Assembly (NCBI RefSeq): GCF_035581345.1
Contig: NZ_CP141608.1
Location: forward strand, 2,882,501-2,946,500
Origin: Pseudomonas sp. JQ170C
GTDB lineage: Bacteria; Pseudomonadota; Gammaproteobacteria; Pseudomonadales; Pseudomonadaceae
Reading direction: 5' to 3'
DNA: 64,000 nucleotides
The notes beneath the pieces were generated by a model that worked only from the letters and a program-made list of their open reading frames with translations, did not search any database and had not been told where the DNA came from. Of this stretch, positions 25,297 to 34,540 are shown piece by piece; the stretch's first letter is position 1, and each line of letters opens with the position of its first letter. The position numbers were made by a program, and so were the translations under genes.

Positions 25297-25312
25297 GCAA
25301 ATGCCGTGCGCG
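25297..25312 (-). promoter_or_regulatory. Possible sigma-54 promoter for gspG-gspF
   Basis: The minus strand reads GCGCACGGCATTTGCA, against TGGCACG-N4-TTGCA. The -12 half is perfect, but the -24 half lacks the first two bases (TG replaced). It would give a leader of about 25 bases before the gspG ATG. Weak on its own; the dyad about 90 bp upstream supports it. Confidence 0.35.
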
Positions 25313-25348
25313 TCTGCGCCAAGCCTTTGCGCCACGGGCATGGCAAGG

Positions 25349-25364
25349 CGGCACAGTGCTTGCG
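25349..25364 (+). promoter_or_regulatory. Possible sigma-54 promoter for the lytic transglycosylase
   Basis: CGGCACAGTGCTTGCG keeps GG and GC with exactly 10 bases between. It differs from TGGCACG at its first and last bases. It lies about 75 bp before ATG 25438. Confidence 0.35.
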
Positions 25365-25399
25365 TCAGTGAATGAAAGCCTCGGCAATCGGGGCATATG

Positions 25400-25414
25400 C
25401 CCCACTTTTCGGGG
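25400..25414 (-). promoter_or_regulatory. CCCC-N7-GGGG dyad, gspG / transglycosylase divergent region
   Basis: The minus strand reads TCCCCCGAAAAGTGGGG, close to TCCCCCGTTTAGTGGGG upstream of mnxG. It is also flanked by the palindrome GGGGCATATGCCCC. A likely enhancer-type activator site. Confidence 0.45.
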
Positions 25415-25437
25415 GACGCAACGGGGAGGGCGGCATT

Positions 25438-26043
25438 ATGCGCTGGCTCACTGCAGGAATGTTTGTATGGCTGGCCTCGACCAGCCCGGCCCAGGCCGAT
25501 GTCTACATCTCGATCAAGGCCGACGGCAGCTACGTGCTGTCCAACGTCCATCGACCCGGGCGCGCGTACCAGCGCGTGATCAGCGAGCCGGGGGCGAGTC
25601 TGGCCAGCAGCGGCCAGGCGCAACTGATCACCGGCATGCCCTATGCCAAGGTGGTTGCGGCGGCGGCCAAGGCCAACGATTTGCCCGAAGCCCTGCTGCA
25701 TGCGGTGATCCAGGCCGAATCGCGCTACGACCCCAATGCCCGCTCGGCCAGTGGCGCGGTGGGCCTGATGCAACTGATGCCCGACACCGCCAAGGAGCTG
25801 GGCGTCAAGAACGCGTTGGACCCGGCCTCCAACGTGCAGGGCGGGGCGCGCTACTTGAAACGCATGCTCACCCTCTTTGACAACGACATCACCCTGGCGG
25901 TGGCCGCGTACAACGCCGGGCCCGATGCCGTGATGCGCCGCGGACGGGTGGTGCCGCCGTATGCCGAGACCCAGCGCTACGTGCCCAAGGTGCTGCGCCA
26001 GTACCGGCGGTTGCAGGGCTTGGCCGTGGATGCGCCGCTGTGA
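25438..26043 (+). CDS. Lytic transglycosylase (SLT domain, periplasmic)
   Basis: About 201 residues. ATG 25438 follows GGGAGGG, with a signal peptide ending in AQA. An N-terminal DVYISIKADGSYVLSN segment (DUF4124-like) precedes the Slt70-type goose-lysozyme domain: LLHAVIQAESRYDPNARS with catalytic glutamate at about residue 94, GLMQLMPDTAKELGV, ARYLKRM and AVAAYNAGP. It would locally open peptidoglycan, a role such enzymes have for secretion systems. Here it is divergent from gspG-gspF and upstream of mnxG. Its last 17 codons are repeated downstream in an 86-bp tandem array with a REP element. Confidence 0.92.
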   Translation: MRWLTAGMFVWLASTSPAQADVYISIKADGSYVLSNVHRPGRAYQRVISEPGASLASSGQAQLITGMPYAKVVAAAAKANDLPEALLHAVIQAESRYDPNARSASGAVGLMQLMPDTAKELGVKNALDPASNVQGGARYLKRMLTLFDNDITLAVAAYNAGPDAVMRRGRVVPPYAETQRYVPKVLRQYRRLQGLAVDAPL

Positions 26044-26310
26044 GGGCTTATCGCGGGGCAAGCCCGCTCCCACAGGTGCTGCGTCAGTACCGGCGGTTGC
26101 AAGGCTTGGCCGTGGATGCGCCGCTGTGAGGGCTTATCGCGGGGCAAGCCCGCTCCCACAGGTGCTGCGCCAGTACCGGCGGTTGCAGGGCCTGGCCGTG
26201 GATGCGCCGCTGTGAGGGCTTATCGCGGGGCAAGCCCGCTCCCACAGGTGCTGCGCCAGTACCGGCGGTTGCAGGGCTTGGCCGTGGATGCGCCGCTGTG
26301 AGGGCTTATC
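25989..26310 (+). repeat. 86-bp tandem array: gene 3' end plus REP
   Basis: Four copies of the transglycosylase 3' end (CGCCAGTACCGGCGGTTGCA..GGATGCGCCGCTGTGAG), with stop codons at 26041, 26127, 26213 and 26299, exactly 86 bases apart. The first three are followed by a REP core (TCGCGGGGCAAGCCCGCTCC). Copies differ by single bases (for example CGTCAG for CGCCAG), so they are not all recent. The repeats after the first are non-coding. Confidence 0.9.
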
Positions 26311-26316
26311 GCTTTC

Positions 26317-26413
26317 GTAGCCGCTGCCGCCAGGCTGCGATCGACTGCGTAGCAGTCGCCAGAGGGCACTACGACCGCTTCGCGGCCGATCGCAGCCTGA
26401 CGGCAGCGGCTAC
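26317..26413. repeat. GTAGCCGCTGCC-type inverted-repeat element, copy 3
   Basis: The ends form a perfect 13-bp inverted repeat, GTAGCCGCTGCCG with CGGCAGCGGCTAC. The interior contains GCGATCGACTGC and GCGGCCGATCGC. Same family as 5343-5471. Confidence 0.7.
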
Positions 26414-26423
26414 ACCCGCGTAT

Positions 26424-26438
26424 CCCCGTTCAGTGGGG
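26424..26438 (+). promoter_or_regulatory. CCCC-N7-GGGG dyad, distal site of mnxG
   Basis: CCCCGTTCAGTGGGG followed by AATGCCGGGGAATCC. It is a near copy of the site at 26503, about 150 bp upstream of the sigma-54 promoter, as expected for an enhancer-binding activator. Confidence 0.5.
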
Positions 26439-26502
26439 AATGCCGGGGAATCCAAAGTGCAGGGCGGGGCCCGATGCCGTGATGCCCCGCGATAAGGGCT
26501 TC

Positions 26503-26517
26503 CCCCGTTTAGTGGGG
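26503..26517 (+). promoter_or_regulatory. CCCC-N7-GGGG dyad, proximal site of mnxG
   Basis: CCCCGTTTAGTGGGG followed by AATACCGGGGAATCC. It is 74 bp before the -24 element; the corresponding dyad of the secretion operon is 76 bp before its promoter. Confidence 0.55.
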
Positions 26518-26589
26518 AATACCGGGGAATCCCCCCCAATCAAGATTCAGTACCCGCTCCAAGCTTCTGATAAATAACTAAAAAACCAT

Positions 26590-26606
26590 CTGGCACGGGG
26601 CTTGCT
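26590..26606 (+). promoter_or_regulatory. Sigma-54 promoter of the mnxG operon
   Basis: CTGGCACGGGGCTTGCT is a full match to the -24/-12 consensus TGGCACG-N4-TTGCW, 43 bp before ATG 26649. Known work on P. putida links mnxG-dependent Mn oxidation to a sigma-54 response regulator (MnxR), which fits. Confidence 0.85.
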
Positions 26607-26648
26607 CAAGCCTTCTCAGAGAACCCAAGGCACCAGCGGAGGTGCACG

Positions 26649-29600
26649 ATGACCCCCCTTAAAGGCTCTGTCCTTACCTCATTGCTGCTGGCCGCTGCCA
26701 CTTTGGGTTGGCAGGACGTCAGCGAGGCTGCGGTGCGTTGCGAACGCAACCTGGTGGCCAACGTGGTTGCCCTCGATCAGCCGCTGATGTTCAACCGGCT
26801 GGGGGCGCAGAACGCCAATGGCATGATGTTCGCCCTGCGCCGCGACGTGGTCGACGAGCACAATGTCTCCCTGGCCCATGGCGGGGCCGCGGTGCCGGGC
26901 AAGGTGACGCTGCGGCCCGACAAGCGGCCACGGCCCATTGTGCTGCGGGTGGCCGCCGGTGACTGCCTGACCGTGAATCTGCAGAACCTCCTGGCCTATC
27001 AGGCCAACCCGAACAAACACGGTATCGATCACGAAGAAGAAAACGAAGGCGAAGAAAACGAGGCCGAAGAGAACGAGTTCGAGAACGAAGGCAACGAACA
27101 AGGTGACGAGAGCTTTGTGGTCGATGACCAGGTCACCGACCGCCATGTGGGCTTCCAGGTCAACGGTATGCAGGCGGTCAACAGCATCGGTGACATCGCC
27201 GCCAACACCGGCCGCAACGGCAACTTCCTGATCGCCCCCGGCGCCACCCGTACCTACACCTTGTATGCCGAGCGCGAAGGCGCCTTCGCCGCCACCAGCC
27301 AGGGTGCCACCTTCGGCGGCCAGGGCGGCGCCGGCAACGTCGCCAACGGCCTGTTCGGCCAGGTGGTGGTGCTGCCCAAGTATGCCCGCACCTACCGCAA
27401 TACCCTGACCGAGGAAGAGATGCGCCTGGCCACCACCGGCCGGGCACCGACCGGCCAGCCGATCGTCGATTACCAGGCGCGCTATCCGCAGCGCGAACCC
27501 TGGATCCGCGAAGGCAAGGCCGGCTCGCCGATCATCGCCATGGTCGATGGCAGCGAGATCATTTCCAGTGAATCCGATGCCGTGGTCATGGGCCCCAACA
27601 CCGATGGCAGCTTCCCGCCGTCCACCTACCCGCTGGAGAGCATCGGCAAGCGCAACCCGGCGGTGCCCAACCGCCTGGAGCCGTTCCGCGACTTCGCCGC
27701 CCAGTTCACCGATGAAGCGGCCGCCACCCAGGCCTTCCCCGGCTACTGGGCCGACCCGGTCATGGGCCATGTGCTGGAGCCGACCCGCGACTCGTTCATG
27801 ATCAACTACGGTTCCGGCGGCATGGGCGCCGAAGTGGTGGCCAACCGCCTGGGCGTGGGGCCGATGCACGACTGCCTGTCGTGCTCCTATGAAGAGTTTT
27901 TCCTGAGCTCGCACACCGTCGGTGACGTGGCGATGCTGGTCGATGTGCCCGCCAACATCGGCCTTGAAAACATTCGCCCGGGGCAGACCCCGAGCGCCGA
28001 GCAGATCGGCGTCAAGGCCACCATGGCCCTGTACCCGGCAGAGCCTGCCAACGTCAACCACAGCTACATTGGTGACTTCGTCAAGTTCCGCAACACCCAC
28101 AACGGCCACGAGCAGCACATTTTCCACCTGCACGGGCACCAGTGGCTGTTCAACCCCAATGACGACAACTCCGACTATGTCGACGCCCAGGGCATTGGCC
28201 CGGGGGTGGGCTACACCTATGAAATCGCCAACGGCGGTTCGGGCAACCGGAACCGGGTCGCGGGCGATGCGATCTACCACTGCCACTTCTATCCGCACTT
28301 TGCCCAAGGCATGTGGAGCATGTGGCGGGTACATGATGTGTTCGAGGAAGGCACCCGCCTTGAGGTGTCCAACCAGGGCGAAGACGGCTATCACAGCCAA
28401 CCCTATGCCTTGCGCAGTGGCAAACCGGCTGCCGGTGCCCGGGCCCTGCCCGACGGCGAGATTGTCGCCGGCACGCCTATTCCGGCCATTGTGCCGCTGC
28501 CAGGCAAGGCCATGGCGCCGATGCCGGGCAAAGTGGCGGTGATTCCAAAACTGGCGCCGACCCTGGTGGCCGAAAACGATGACGATGACGACGAAGAGGA
28601 AGCCGGCGATGACGACTCCGGTCACCACGACCAGGCCCCCCGTGCCATTGGCTCGCTGGTACTGGTAGACCGCAGTGACCTCAACGCCGACGGCAGCCTG
28701 AAGAACCCTGGCTATCCATTCTGGATCGGCGGCATGGAAAGTACCGTCGGCCAACGTCCGCCAACCCCACCGCTGGACATGCTCGACCCCGACAAGGCCA
28801 CCGCGCTGAAAAACACCGGCAAAGCCCTGTGGGCCAACCTGGACCCGAATCAGGTCGGCGGTTGGGACGGTGGTTTGCCTCGCCATTCCCTCGACGGCAT
28901 GGCCGCCGGTGGCGAAGCAATCACTACCACCACCGCGCTGGACTTCACCAAGTCGATCACCAAGGCCAAGGCGGTGTTCCTGCCGGAGGAGGGCACCGAC
29001 GTCGAGCAGGCGGCGATGAGCTTCCATTCCAAGCTTGAACACCCCAGCTACGCCGTGCTGCCCGACAGCCAGATGGTGCCGCGCAACTTCCGCACCAATG
29101 GTGCCGCCCCCACGGCAGGCGCACCGTTCTTCGAGCCCTGCATGGACGACCGCGCCAAGCGCCTGACCCTGGCGGCCGGCACCGGTGAGTTCAACAGCGG
29201 CGAACGCCTGGACGCCATGACGTTTACCGGCTCCTCGACCTTTACCGCCGACCGTCCGCGTATCTACAAGGGCGCCAACATCCAGTTCGACGCGGTGTAC
29301 AACAAGGTCGGCTACCACTTCCCGCAGGCGCGCATCATTGCCCTGTGGGAAGACGCCTGGCCGGTGATCAACAAACAGCGCCCACCAGAGCCGCTGGTGA
29401 TGCGCATGAACACCTTCGATTGCGTGATGTACCAGCACACCAACCTGATCCCGTCGTACTACGAGATGGACGACTACCAGGTGCGTACCCCCACCGACGT
29501 GATCGGCCAGCACATCCACCTGCCCAAGTGGGACCTGACCGCCGCCGACGGCTCGGCCAACGGCTGGAACTACGAAGACGGCATTCTCTCGCCCGGCACT

Positions 29601-32522
29601 GTCGTCGAGCGTATCCATGCCATTCGCGAGTTCAACCAGTGCCAGAGCAGCGGTGACCCGCGCGAAGGCACCGCCGAGTGCCCGGTGGCCAGGCCCCACC
29701 CGTTCTTCGGCCGCTACGGGCGGGCCGACTGGATGGGCGCGCGCACGGCCATGCAACGCTGGTTCGCCGACCCTGTGGTCAACGTGCATAACGTCGACCG
29801 GGGCCTGGGCACCATCTTCACCCACGACCACCTCGGCCCATCGACTCACCAGCAACTGGGCCTGTATGCCACCGTCCTGGCGGAACCGGCAGGTTCCACC
29901 TGGTACCACGCGGAAACCGGCGAGCAGTTGTACAACCCGGCGGTACGCGAGGACGGTGGCCCGACTTCCTGGCAGGCGGTGGTCAAGACCGGCGACCTGG
30001 ACGGCGACGGGCGCAATGACAGCTATCGGGAGTTCTTCCTGGAGTACAGCGACTTCCAGCATGCCTATGAAGCCGGTGTGTATGTAGGCGCAGGCCCCGA
30101 CGGCATCCCCAATGGCCAGGCGTACCCGGCCACCGCCGACAGCTTCCGTTTTGCGATCAACCCGCCTGTGCGGCAAAAAGCCTCGAACCTGCTCGAGGCG
30201 GTGGTGGAGTCCCGTGGCGGCCTGTCGCCGGGATGCCCATCGCGGCCTTGCCCGCAAGCCATCTCGGTGGATGACCCAGGCATGTTCGTCGTCAACTACC
30301 GCAACGAGCCCCTGGCCCTGCGGGTCTACGACCCCTACAAAGTGGCGCCCGATGGCAAGCGTGGCATGCAGGCCGACGGCATGGGTGGCGACCTCGCGTT
30401 CGCCATGCAAAGCCGCACCGACCGTGCCATCCCGGCGATGAACCTGTCGCCGGCGGCGATCACCTCGGCCGTGGGCCCAACCGGTGGCACCACGCTGTTC
30501 CCACCGCACATCAACAAGGCCGGTGCCGAGCCGGGCGACCCCTTCACCCCGATGCTGCGGACCTACTCCGGTGACAACGTGCGCCTGCGCATGCACGCCG
30601 GTGGTCATGAAGAGGAACACAACGTGACCCTGCACGGCGTCAAGTGGCTGCAGAACGGCTCGGGCTTCGGCAATAGCTCGAACTCCGGGTGGAAGGCCTC
30701 GCAGATGGTGGGTATCTCCGAGCAACTGGGCTTCATGGCGCCGGTGTCGATGATCTCCAGCTCCTCGGCGCCCAACGGCGACTACCTGTACTCGCTCGAT
30801 GCCGCCCACGAAGGCTACTGGAACGGTATCTGGGGGGTAATGCGCAACTACACCGCCAACCGTCCCGACCTGTTCCCGCTGCCCAACAACCCCTTGCCGA
30901 TGGCCGCGCGCAACACCGTGGCGTTCGACGGTATCTGCCCGCGCTACACCGCCAACGCCACCGGCATTGGCACCCGGCCAACCGTGCAGCGCAGCTATGA
31001 GATTGTCGCGGCCCTGGCCAACGACATTCTCGGCAACCCGCTGGCGGTGAGCATCAATGACCCAAGCGGCGTCGGCCAGCATGTCGGCGGCCCGTTGAAG
31101 GCCAATGGCGGCACGCTGGTCTACAACAGCCGGCGCACCAGTATCCCGCAGGTGACCGTGACCGATCCGGAGGACGGCGAGACCTTCACCGTGGGTGGCC
31201 ACAGCGGGCCGCTGCATGACCCGACCGCCATCCTCTATGTACGCAAGGCCGACCTCGACCCTGTGACCGGCAAGCTCAAGCCCGGTGTACCGATCGAGCC
31301 CCTGGTGCTGCGTGCAGCGGCCGGTGACTGCCTGAAAATCACCCTGGAGAACCGCCTGCCCATGGTGATGCCAGACTTGCCGAGCACCGCGGTGATGCAG
31401 AACGTGGTCAAGCGCGACCGTCAGGGCAGCGAAGGCTCCACCGCCTTCAACAACAACTTGATGCGGCCGTCGAGCCATGTCGGTCTGCACGCGCAGCTGC
31501 TGGCCTACGACATCACCAAGTCGGACGGCGCCAACGTCGGCCAGAACCCGGTGCAGACCGTACCGCCGCGCGCCGGCAACAGCGGCGCCTACCCGAGCAA
31601 GGTGTACCAGTACTACGCCGGGCACCTGGAGCGTGAAGGCAAGCCGGTGATGCAGCTGGGCCGTGCGGTGGACAACATCAACACCACTGCCATCGAGTTC
31701 GGCGGCCTGAACATCACCCCGGCCGATGTCATCAAGCAGGGGCAGAAAGGCCTGGTGGGCGCCATGAGCATCCTGCCGCAGACCGCCACCTGGACCGAAG
31801 ACACCGCCAGCCGCGCCTCGGCCACGGTGCAGGTTCCCGGGCAGCCGGCCTACCGTGACTTTGCCACCGTGTGGCAGCGGGCGCTGAACATGCGCTGGTC
31901 CGACGGCCGTCCGGTGGAAGGCATCGCCACTGAAGGCAATGGCGTACCGGGGGATCCGAAAGACAACTCCAATATGGCCATCAACTACAAGACCGAGCCG
32001 CTGTGGTTCCGCTTCGGCCTGGCCCCGGATGCGCCGTTCGGCCATGCCGACGGCTACGGCTGGGCGGATGTCCCCAACGCGCACATGGCCTACAGCAACG
32101 CCCTGGTGGGCAGCGACCCGCAAACGCCGGTGCTGTGGGCAAGGCCGGGCCAGCCGTTCCGTAACCACGTACTGATGCCTACCGGCGGCAGCCGCGGTAT
32201 CACCTACCAGCTCGATGGGCACATCTGGCCGCTGCATAACTACCAGGCCGAGAAATCCGACGTCAGCGGCTACCCCTTGAACCTGCCGGGCATTGGTTCG
32301 GTGCGCTTTGGCTACAACCCGCAGGCGATGTTCATCGGTGCCCAGGAAAGCGTGCTGCCAGCGGCGCACTTCAGCTTCATGGTGCCCAGTGCCGGGGGGG
32401 CCAATGCGGTGCCGGGCGACTACCTGTTCCGCGACTACGCTGCATACGGTAATGCCTCGGGGTTGTGGGGCATCCTGCGGGTAACGCAAGAGACACCACC
32501 AGCCACGCCACCAGCGCAGTAA
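26649..32522 (+). CDS. mnxG: Giant multicopper oxidase, MnxG-type Mn(II) oxidase
   Basis: 1957 residues with a Sec signal peptide; an exported enzyme that oxidises Mn(II) to Mn(III/IV) with oxygen in P. putida-type strains. Several cupredoxin domains carry copper ligands: HIFHLHGHQW (about 487), YHCHFYPHFAQGMW (about 540), FTHDHLGPSTHQQLG (about 1055), HEEEHNVTLHGVKW (about 1319) and DGHIWPLHNY (about 1855). Two acidic inserts are conspicuous: a Glu/Asn run at about 128-153 and an Asp/Glu run at about 642-661. EF-hand-like DxDGDGRND (about 1116) and DLNADGS (about 673) may bind calcium. The ribosome-binding site is GGAGG and the promoter is sigma-54. It is first in a six-gene operon. Confidence 0.9.
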   Translation: MTPLKGSVLTSLLLAAATLGWQDVSEAAVRCERNLVANVVALDQPLMFNRLGAQNANGMMFALRRDVVDEHNVSLAHGGAAVPGKVTLRPDKRPRPIVLRVAAGDCLTVNLQNLLAYQANPNKHGIDHEEENEGEENEAEENEFENEGNEQGDESFVVDDQVTDRHVGFQVNGMQAVNSIGDIAANTGRNGNFLIAPGATRTYTLYAEREGAFAATSQGATFGGQGGAGNVANGLFGQVVVLPKYARTYRNTLTEEEMRLATTGRAPTGQPIVDYQARYPQREPWIREGKAGSPIIAMVDGSEIISSESDAVVMGPNTDGSFPPSTYPLESIGKRNPAVPNRLEPFRDFAAQFTDEAAATQAFPGYWADPVMGHVLEPTRDSFMINYGSGGMGAEVVANRLGVGPMHDCLSCSYEEFFLSSHTVGDVAMLVDVPANIGLENIRPGQTPSAEQIGVKATMALYPAEPANVNHSYIGDFVKFRNTHNGHEQHIFHLHGHQWLFNPNDDNSDYVDAQGIGPGVGYTYEIANGGSGNRNRVAGDAIYHCHFYPHFAQGMWSMWRVHDVFEEGTRLEVSNQGEDGYHSQPYALRSGKPAAGARALPDGEIVAGTPIPAIVPLPGKAMAPMPGKVAVIPKLAPTLVAENDDDDDEEEAGDDDSGHHDQAPRAIGSLVLVDRSDLNADGSLKNPGYPFWIGGMESTVGQRPPTPPLDMLDPDKATALKNTGKALWANLDPNQVGGWDGGLPRHSLDGMAAGGEAITTTTALDFTKSITKAKAVFLPEEGTDVEQAAMSFHSKLEHPSYAVLPDSQMVPRNFRTNGAAPTAGAPFFEPCMDDRAKRLTLAAGTGEFNSGERLDAMTFTGSSTFTADRPRIYKGANIQFDAVYNKVGYHFPQARIIALWEDAWPVINKQRPPEPLVMRMNTFDCVMYQHTNLIPSYYEMDDYQVRTPTDVIGQHIHLPKWDLTAADGSANGWNYEDGILSPGTVVERIHAIREFNQCQSSGDPREGTAECPVARPHPFFGRYGRADWMGARTAMQRWFADPVVNVHNVDRGLGTIFTHDHLGPSTHQQLGLYATVLAEPAGSTWYHAETGEQLYNPAVREDGGPTSWQAVVKTGDLDGDGRNDSYREFFLEYSDFQHAYEAGVYVGAGPDGIPNGQAYPATADSFRFAINPPVRQKASNLLEAVVESRGGLSPGCPSRPCPQAISVDDPGMFVVNYRNEPLALRVYDPYKVAPDGKRGMQADGMGGDLAFAMQSRTDRAIPAMNLSPAAITSAVGPTGGTTLFPPHINKAGAEPGDPFTPMLRTYSGDNVRLRMHAGGHEEEHNVTLHGVKWLQNGSGFGNSSNSGWKASQMVGISEQLGFMAPVSMISSSSAPNGDYLYSLDAAHEGYWNGIWGVMRNYTANRPDLFPLPNNPLPMAARNTVAFDGICPRYTANATGIGTRPTVQRSYEIVAALANDILGNPLAVSINDPSGVGQHVGGPLKANGGTLVYNSRRTSIPQVTVTDPEDGETFTVGGHSGPLHDPTAILYVRKADLDPVTGKLKPGVPIEPLVLRAAAGDCLKITLENRLPMVMPDLPSTAVMQNVVKRDRQGSEGSTAFNNNLMRPSSHVGLHAQLLAYDITKSDGANVGQNPVQTVPPRAGNSGAYPSKVYQYYAGHLEREGKPVMQLGRAVDNINTTAIEFGGLNITPADVIKQGQKGLVGAMSILPQTATWTEDTASRASATVQVPGQPAYRDFATVWQRALNMRWSDGRPVEGIATEGNGVPGDPKDNSNMAINYKTEPLWFRFGLAPDAPFGHADGYGWADVPNAHMAYSNALVGSDPQTPVLWARPGQPFRNHVLMPTGGSRGITYQLDGHIWPLHNYQAEKSDVSGYPLNLPGIGSVRFGYNPQAMFIGAQESVLPAAHFSFMVPSAGGANAVPGDYLFRDYAAYGNASGLWGILRVTQETPPATPPAQ

Positions 32523-32539
32523 GGAAAGGGGAAGAGGTC

Positions 32540-34540
32540 ATGATCAATAAAAAAGGACCGTTGTACCTGGGACTGCTGACCGGATTGACCCTGATGGGCT
32601 TGGGGGTCGCCTATGAAAGTCTCTGGTGCGACCCGCGCAGCGAGCTGGCCAAGGTCGAGGCCGACGCCAAGGCCGACCCGCTGGCCTTGCACCGGCTCAG
32701 TCGCGACGGTGTCACCGTCGAGTTCGAGGCCCGGCCGCTGGGCAGCGGCGGGGTGCTGACCGAGGGGGCCTTTGCCAACGTGCGCTTCAAGATCACTGAC
32801 CAGAACAGCGGCCAGCCACTGTCGGGGGTATCCCCCGGCGCCTGGCTGGACCCGGCGCTGACCGGCGAGGCCGCCAAGGACCGCAGCAACAGTTGCAAGG
32901 CGCGGGTGGCGCTGTTTCTCAAAAGCAGTATCGGTGCCCGGCCGTTGCTTGACCTCAACAGCTACTTCCTGCTGGTACTGAACAAGGACGCCAGCCTCAC
33001 CGTGATCGACCCCTCGGTGTCGGTGGGCGGTGTCACCAGTACCCTGGCGCGTATCGAGTTGCCCGGCCAGCCGATGGACTGGACCCCCAGCGGCGATGAC
33101 AAGCTGGTGTTCGTGTCGATCCCCGAACGTGGGGAAGTGGCACTGATCGACACCGAGACCTTCCAGCGCATCGGTAGCATTCCCGCCGGCAAGCAACCGC
33201 TGCGCGTAGCCCTGCAGCCCGACCAGCGCCTGCTGTGGGTCGGCAACAATGCCAGCGATCCGGCCCAGAGTGGCGTCACCGTGATTGACGTCCCCAGCCG
33301 CAAGGCCATGAAGTTTTTCGCCACCGGCGCCGGCCACCACGAAATCGCCTTTAGTGCCGACTCGCGCTACGCCTTTGTCAGCAACCGCGACAGCGGCACC
33401 TTGAGCGTGATCGACGCCAGCGACATGCGCCTGGTCAAGACCGTCGACGTCGGCTCGCACCCGTTGTCGGTGGCTTACTCGGCGCTGTCCCAGGCGGTGT
33501 ACGTGGCCGACGGGCGTGACGGCACCATCAGCGTGATCGACGCGCGCAACCACACCCAGCGCCACCTGATCCAAGGCAAGCAAGGGCTGGGGCCGATGCG
33601 CTTCAGCCGGGACGGGCGCTTTGGCATCGTCCTCAACACCCTGGAAAACCAGGCACTGGTGATCGATGCCAGTACCGACCGGCTGATCCACAGCCTGCCG
33701 GTGGCGGCCGAACCCTACCAACTGACCTTTACCCAGGCCTATGCCTATGTCCGTGGCCTGGCGTCCTCCAAAGTCAGCATGATCAACCTGAGCAGCCTCG
33801 GCGAAGGGCGCCAGCCCATTGTTCAGGGCTTCGACGCCGGCGCCGCGGCCCCGCGCCAGGCCGGCGACCTGCCGCTGGCCCAGGGCCTGACCGTGGCCCG
33901 GGACGAAAACTCGGTGTTCGTGGTCAACCCGGCCGACAACACCACCTACTTCTACGCCGAAGGCATGAACGCACCGATGTCCGGCTACCCCAACCGTGGC
34001 CACAACGCCCGGGCGGCGTTGGTGATCGACCGCAGCCTGCGTGAAGTGGCGCCGGGGGTGTACAGCTCGACGGTGAAGCTGCCGGCCGCAGGCACCTTTG
34101 ACGTGGCGTTCCTGCTCAACCAGCCACAGATCATTCACTGCTTCAGTACCGAAGTGGCCGCTTCGCCCACCGCCCCGCATCGGCAAACACCGCAGATCGA
34201 GTTCATGCTCGAACCCGCCGTGGTGGTCCAGGGCACTCCTTTCACGGCGCGCTTTCGCATCGTCGAAGGCAACGGTGCGCCGCGCAACGGCATCAAGGAC
34301 CTGAGCGTGCGCTACTTCCTCGCGCCGTCGTCGCGGGCCCGCAACAGCCAGGTCACCGAGGTGGGTGACGGGGTGTACGAGGCCGCCCTGGACCTGGCTG
34401 AAAGCGGCGCCTGGTACCTGCATGTCCAGGCCCCGTCGCTAGGCGATGCCTTTGCCGAGAAAAACTATGCCAGCCTGCGGGTGCTGCCCGCGGAGGCTCA
34501 ACAAGCGTCTGACACCGGTTCAACAAGGAGTTCGCGATGA
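32540..34540 (+). CDS. YncE-like beta-propeller protein with FixH-like flanking domains
   Basis: 666 residues with an N-terminal signal anchor (KKGPLYLGLLTGLTLMGLGV). The central region (about 145-430) has the repeated beta-propeller pattern of YncE and cytochrome-d1-like proteins: SVIDASDMRLVKTVDVGSHP and YVADGRDGTISVIDARN. N-terminal (about 55-110) and C-terminal (about 555-650) beta-sandwich-like segments (GTPFTARFRIVEGNGAP and GVYEAALDLAESGAWYLHV) resemble FixH/copper-chaperone folds. It could be a periplasmic scaffold or metal protein serving MnxG. ATG 32540 follows GAAGAGG. It lies 17 bp after mnxG, and its 3' end overlaps the next gene by 4 bases. Confidence 0.7.
   Translation: MINKKGPLYLGLLTGLTLMGLGVAYESLWCDPRSELAKVEADAKADPLALHRLSRDGVTVEFEARPLGSGGVLTEGAFANVRFKITDQNSGQPLSGVSPGAWLDPALTGEAAKDRSNSCKARVALFLKSSIGARPLLDLNSYFLLVLNKDASLTVIDPSVSVGGVTSTLARIELPGQPMDWTPSGDDKLVFVSIPERGEVALIDTETFQRIGSIPAGKQPLRVALQPDQRLLWVGNNASDPAQSGVTVIDVPSRKAMKFFATGAGHHEIAFSADSRYAFVSNRDSGTLSVIDASDMRLVKTVDVGSHPLSVAYSALSQAVYVADGRDGTISVIDARNHTQRHLIQGKQGLGPMRFSRDGRFGIVLNTLENQALVIDASTDRLIHSLPVAAEPYQLTFTQAYAYVRGLASSKVSMINLSSLGEGRQPIVQGFDAGAAAPRQAGDLPLAQGLTVARDENSVFVVNPADNTTYFYAEGMNAPMSGYPNRGHNARAALVIDRSLREVAPGVYSSTVKLPAAGTFDVAFLLNQPQIIHCFSTEVAASPTAPHRQTPQIEFMLEPAVVVQGTPFTARFRIVEGNGAPRNGIKDLSVRYFLAPSSRARNSQVTEVGDGVYEAALDLAESGAWYLHVQAPSLGDAFAEKNYASLRVLPAEAQQASDTGSTRSSR

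Noticed and set aside
25989..26310. CRISPR-like array
   Set aside because: 86-bp contiguous repeats without variable spacers, explained by tandem duplication of a gene end plus REP; no cas genes.
26679..32489. 1936-codon minus-strand frame opposite mnxG
   Set aside because: Mirror-frame artefact of high-GC coding DNA. mnxG has a promoter, ribosome-binding site, signal peptide and copper motifs; the antisense product has none.
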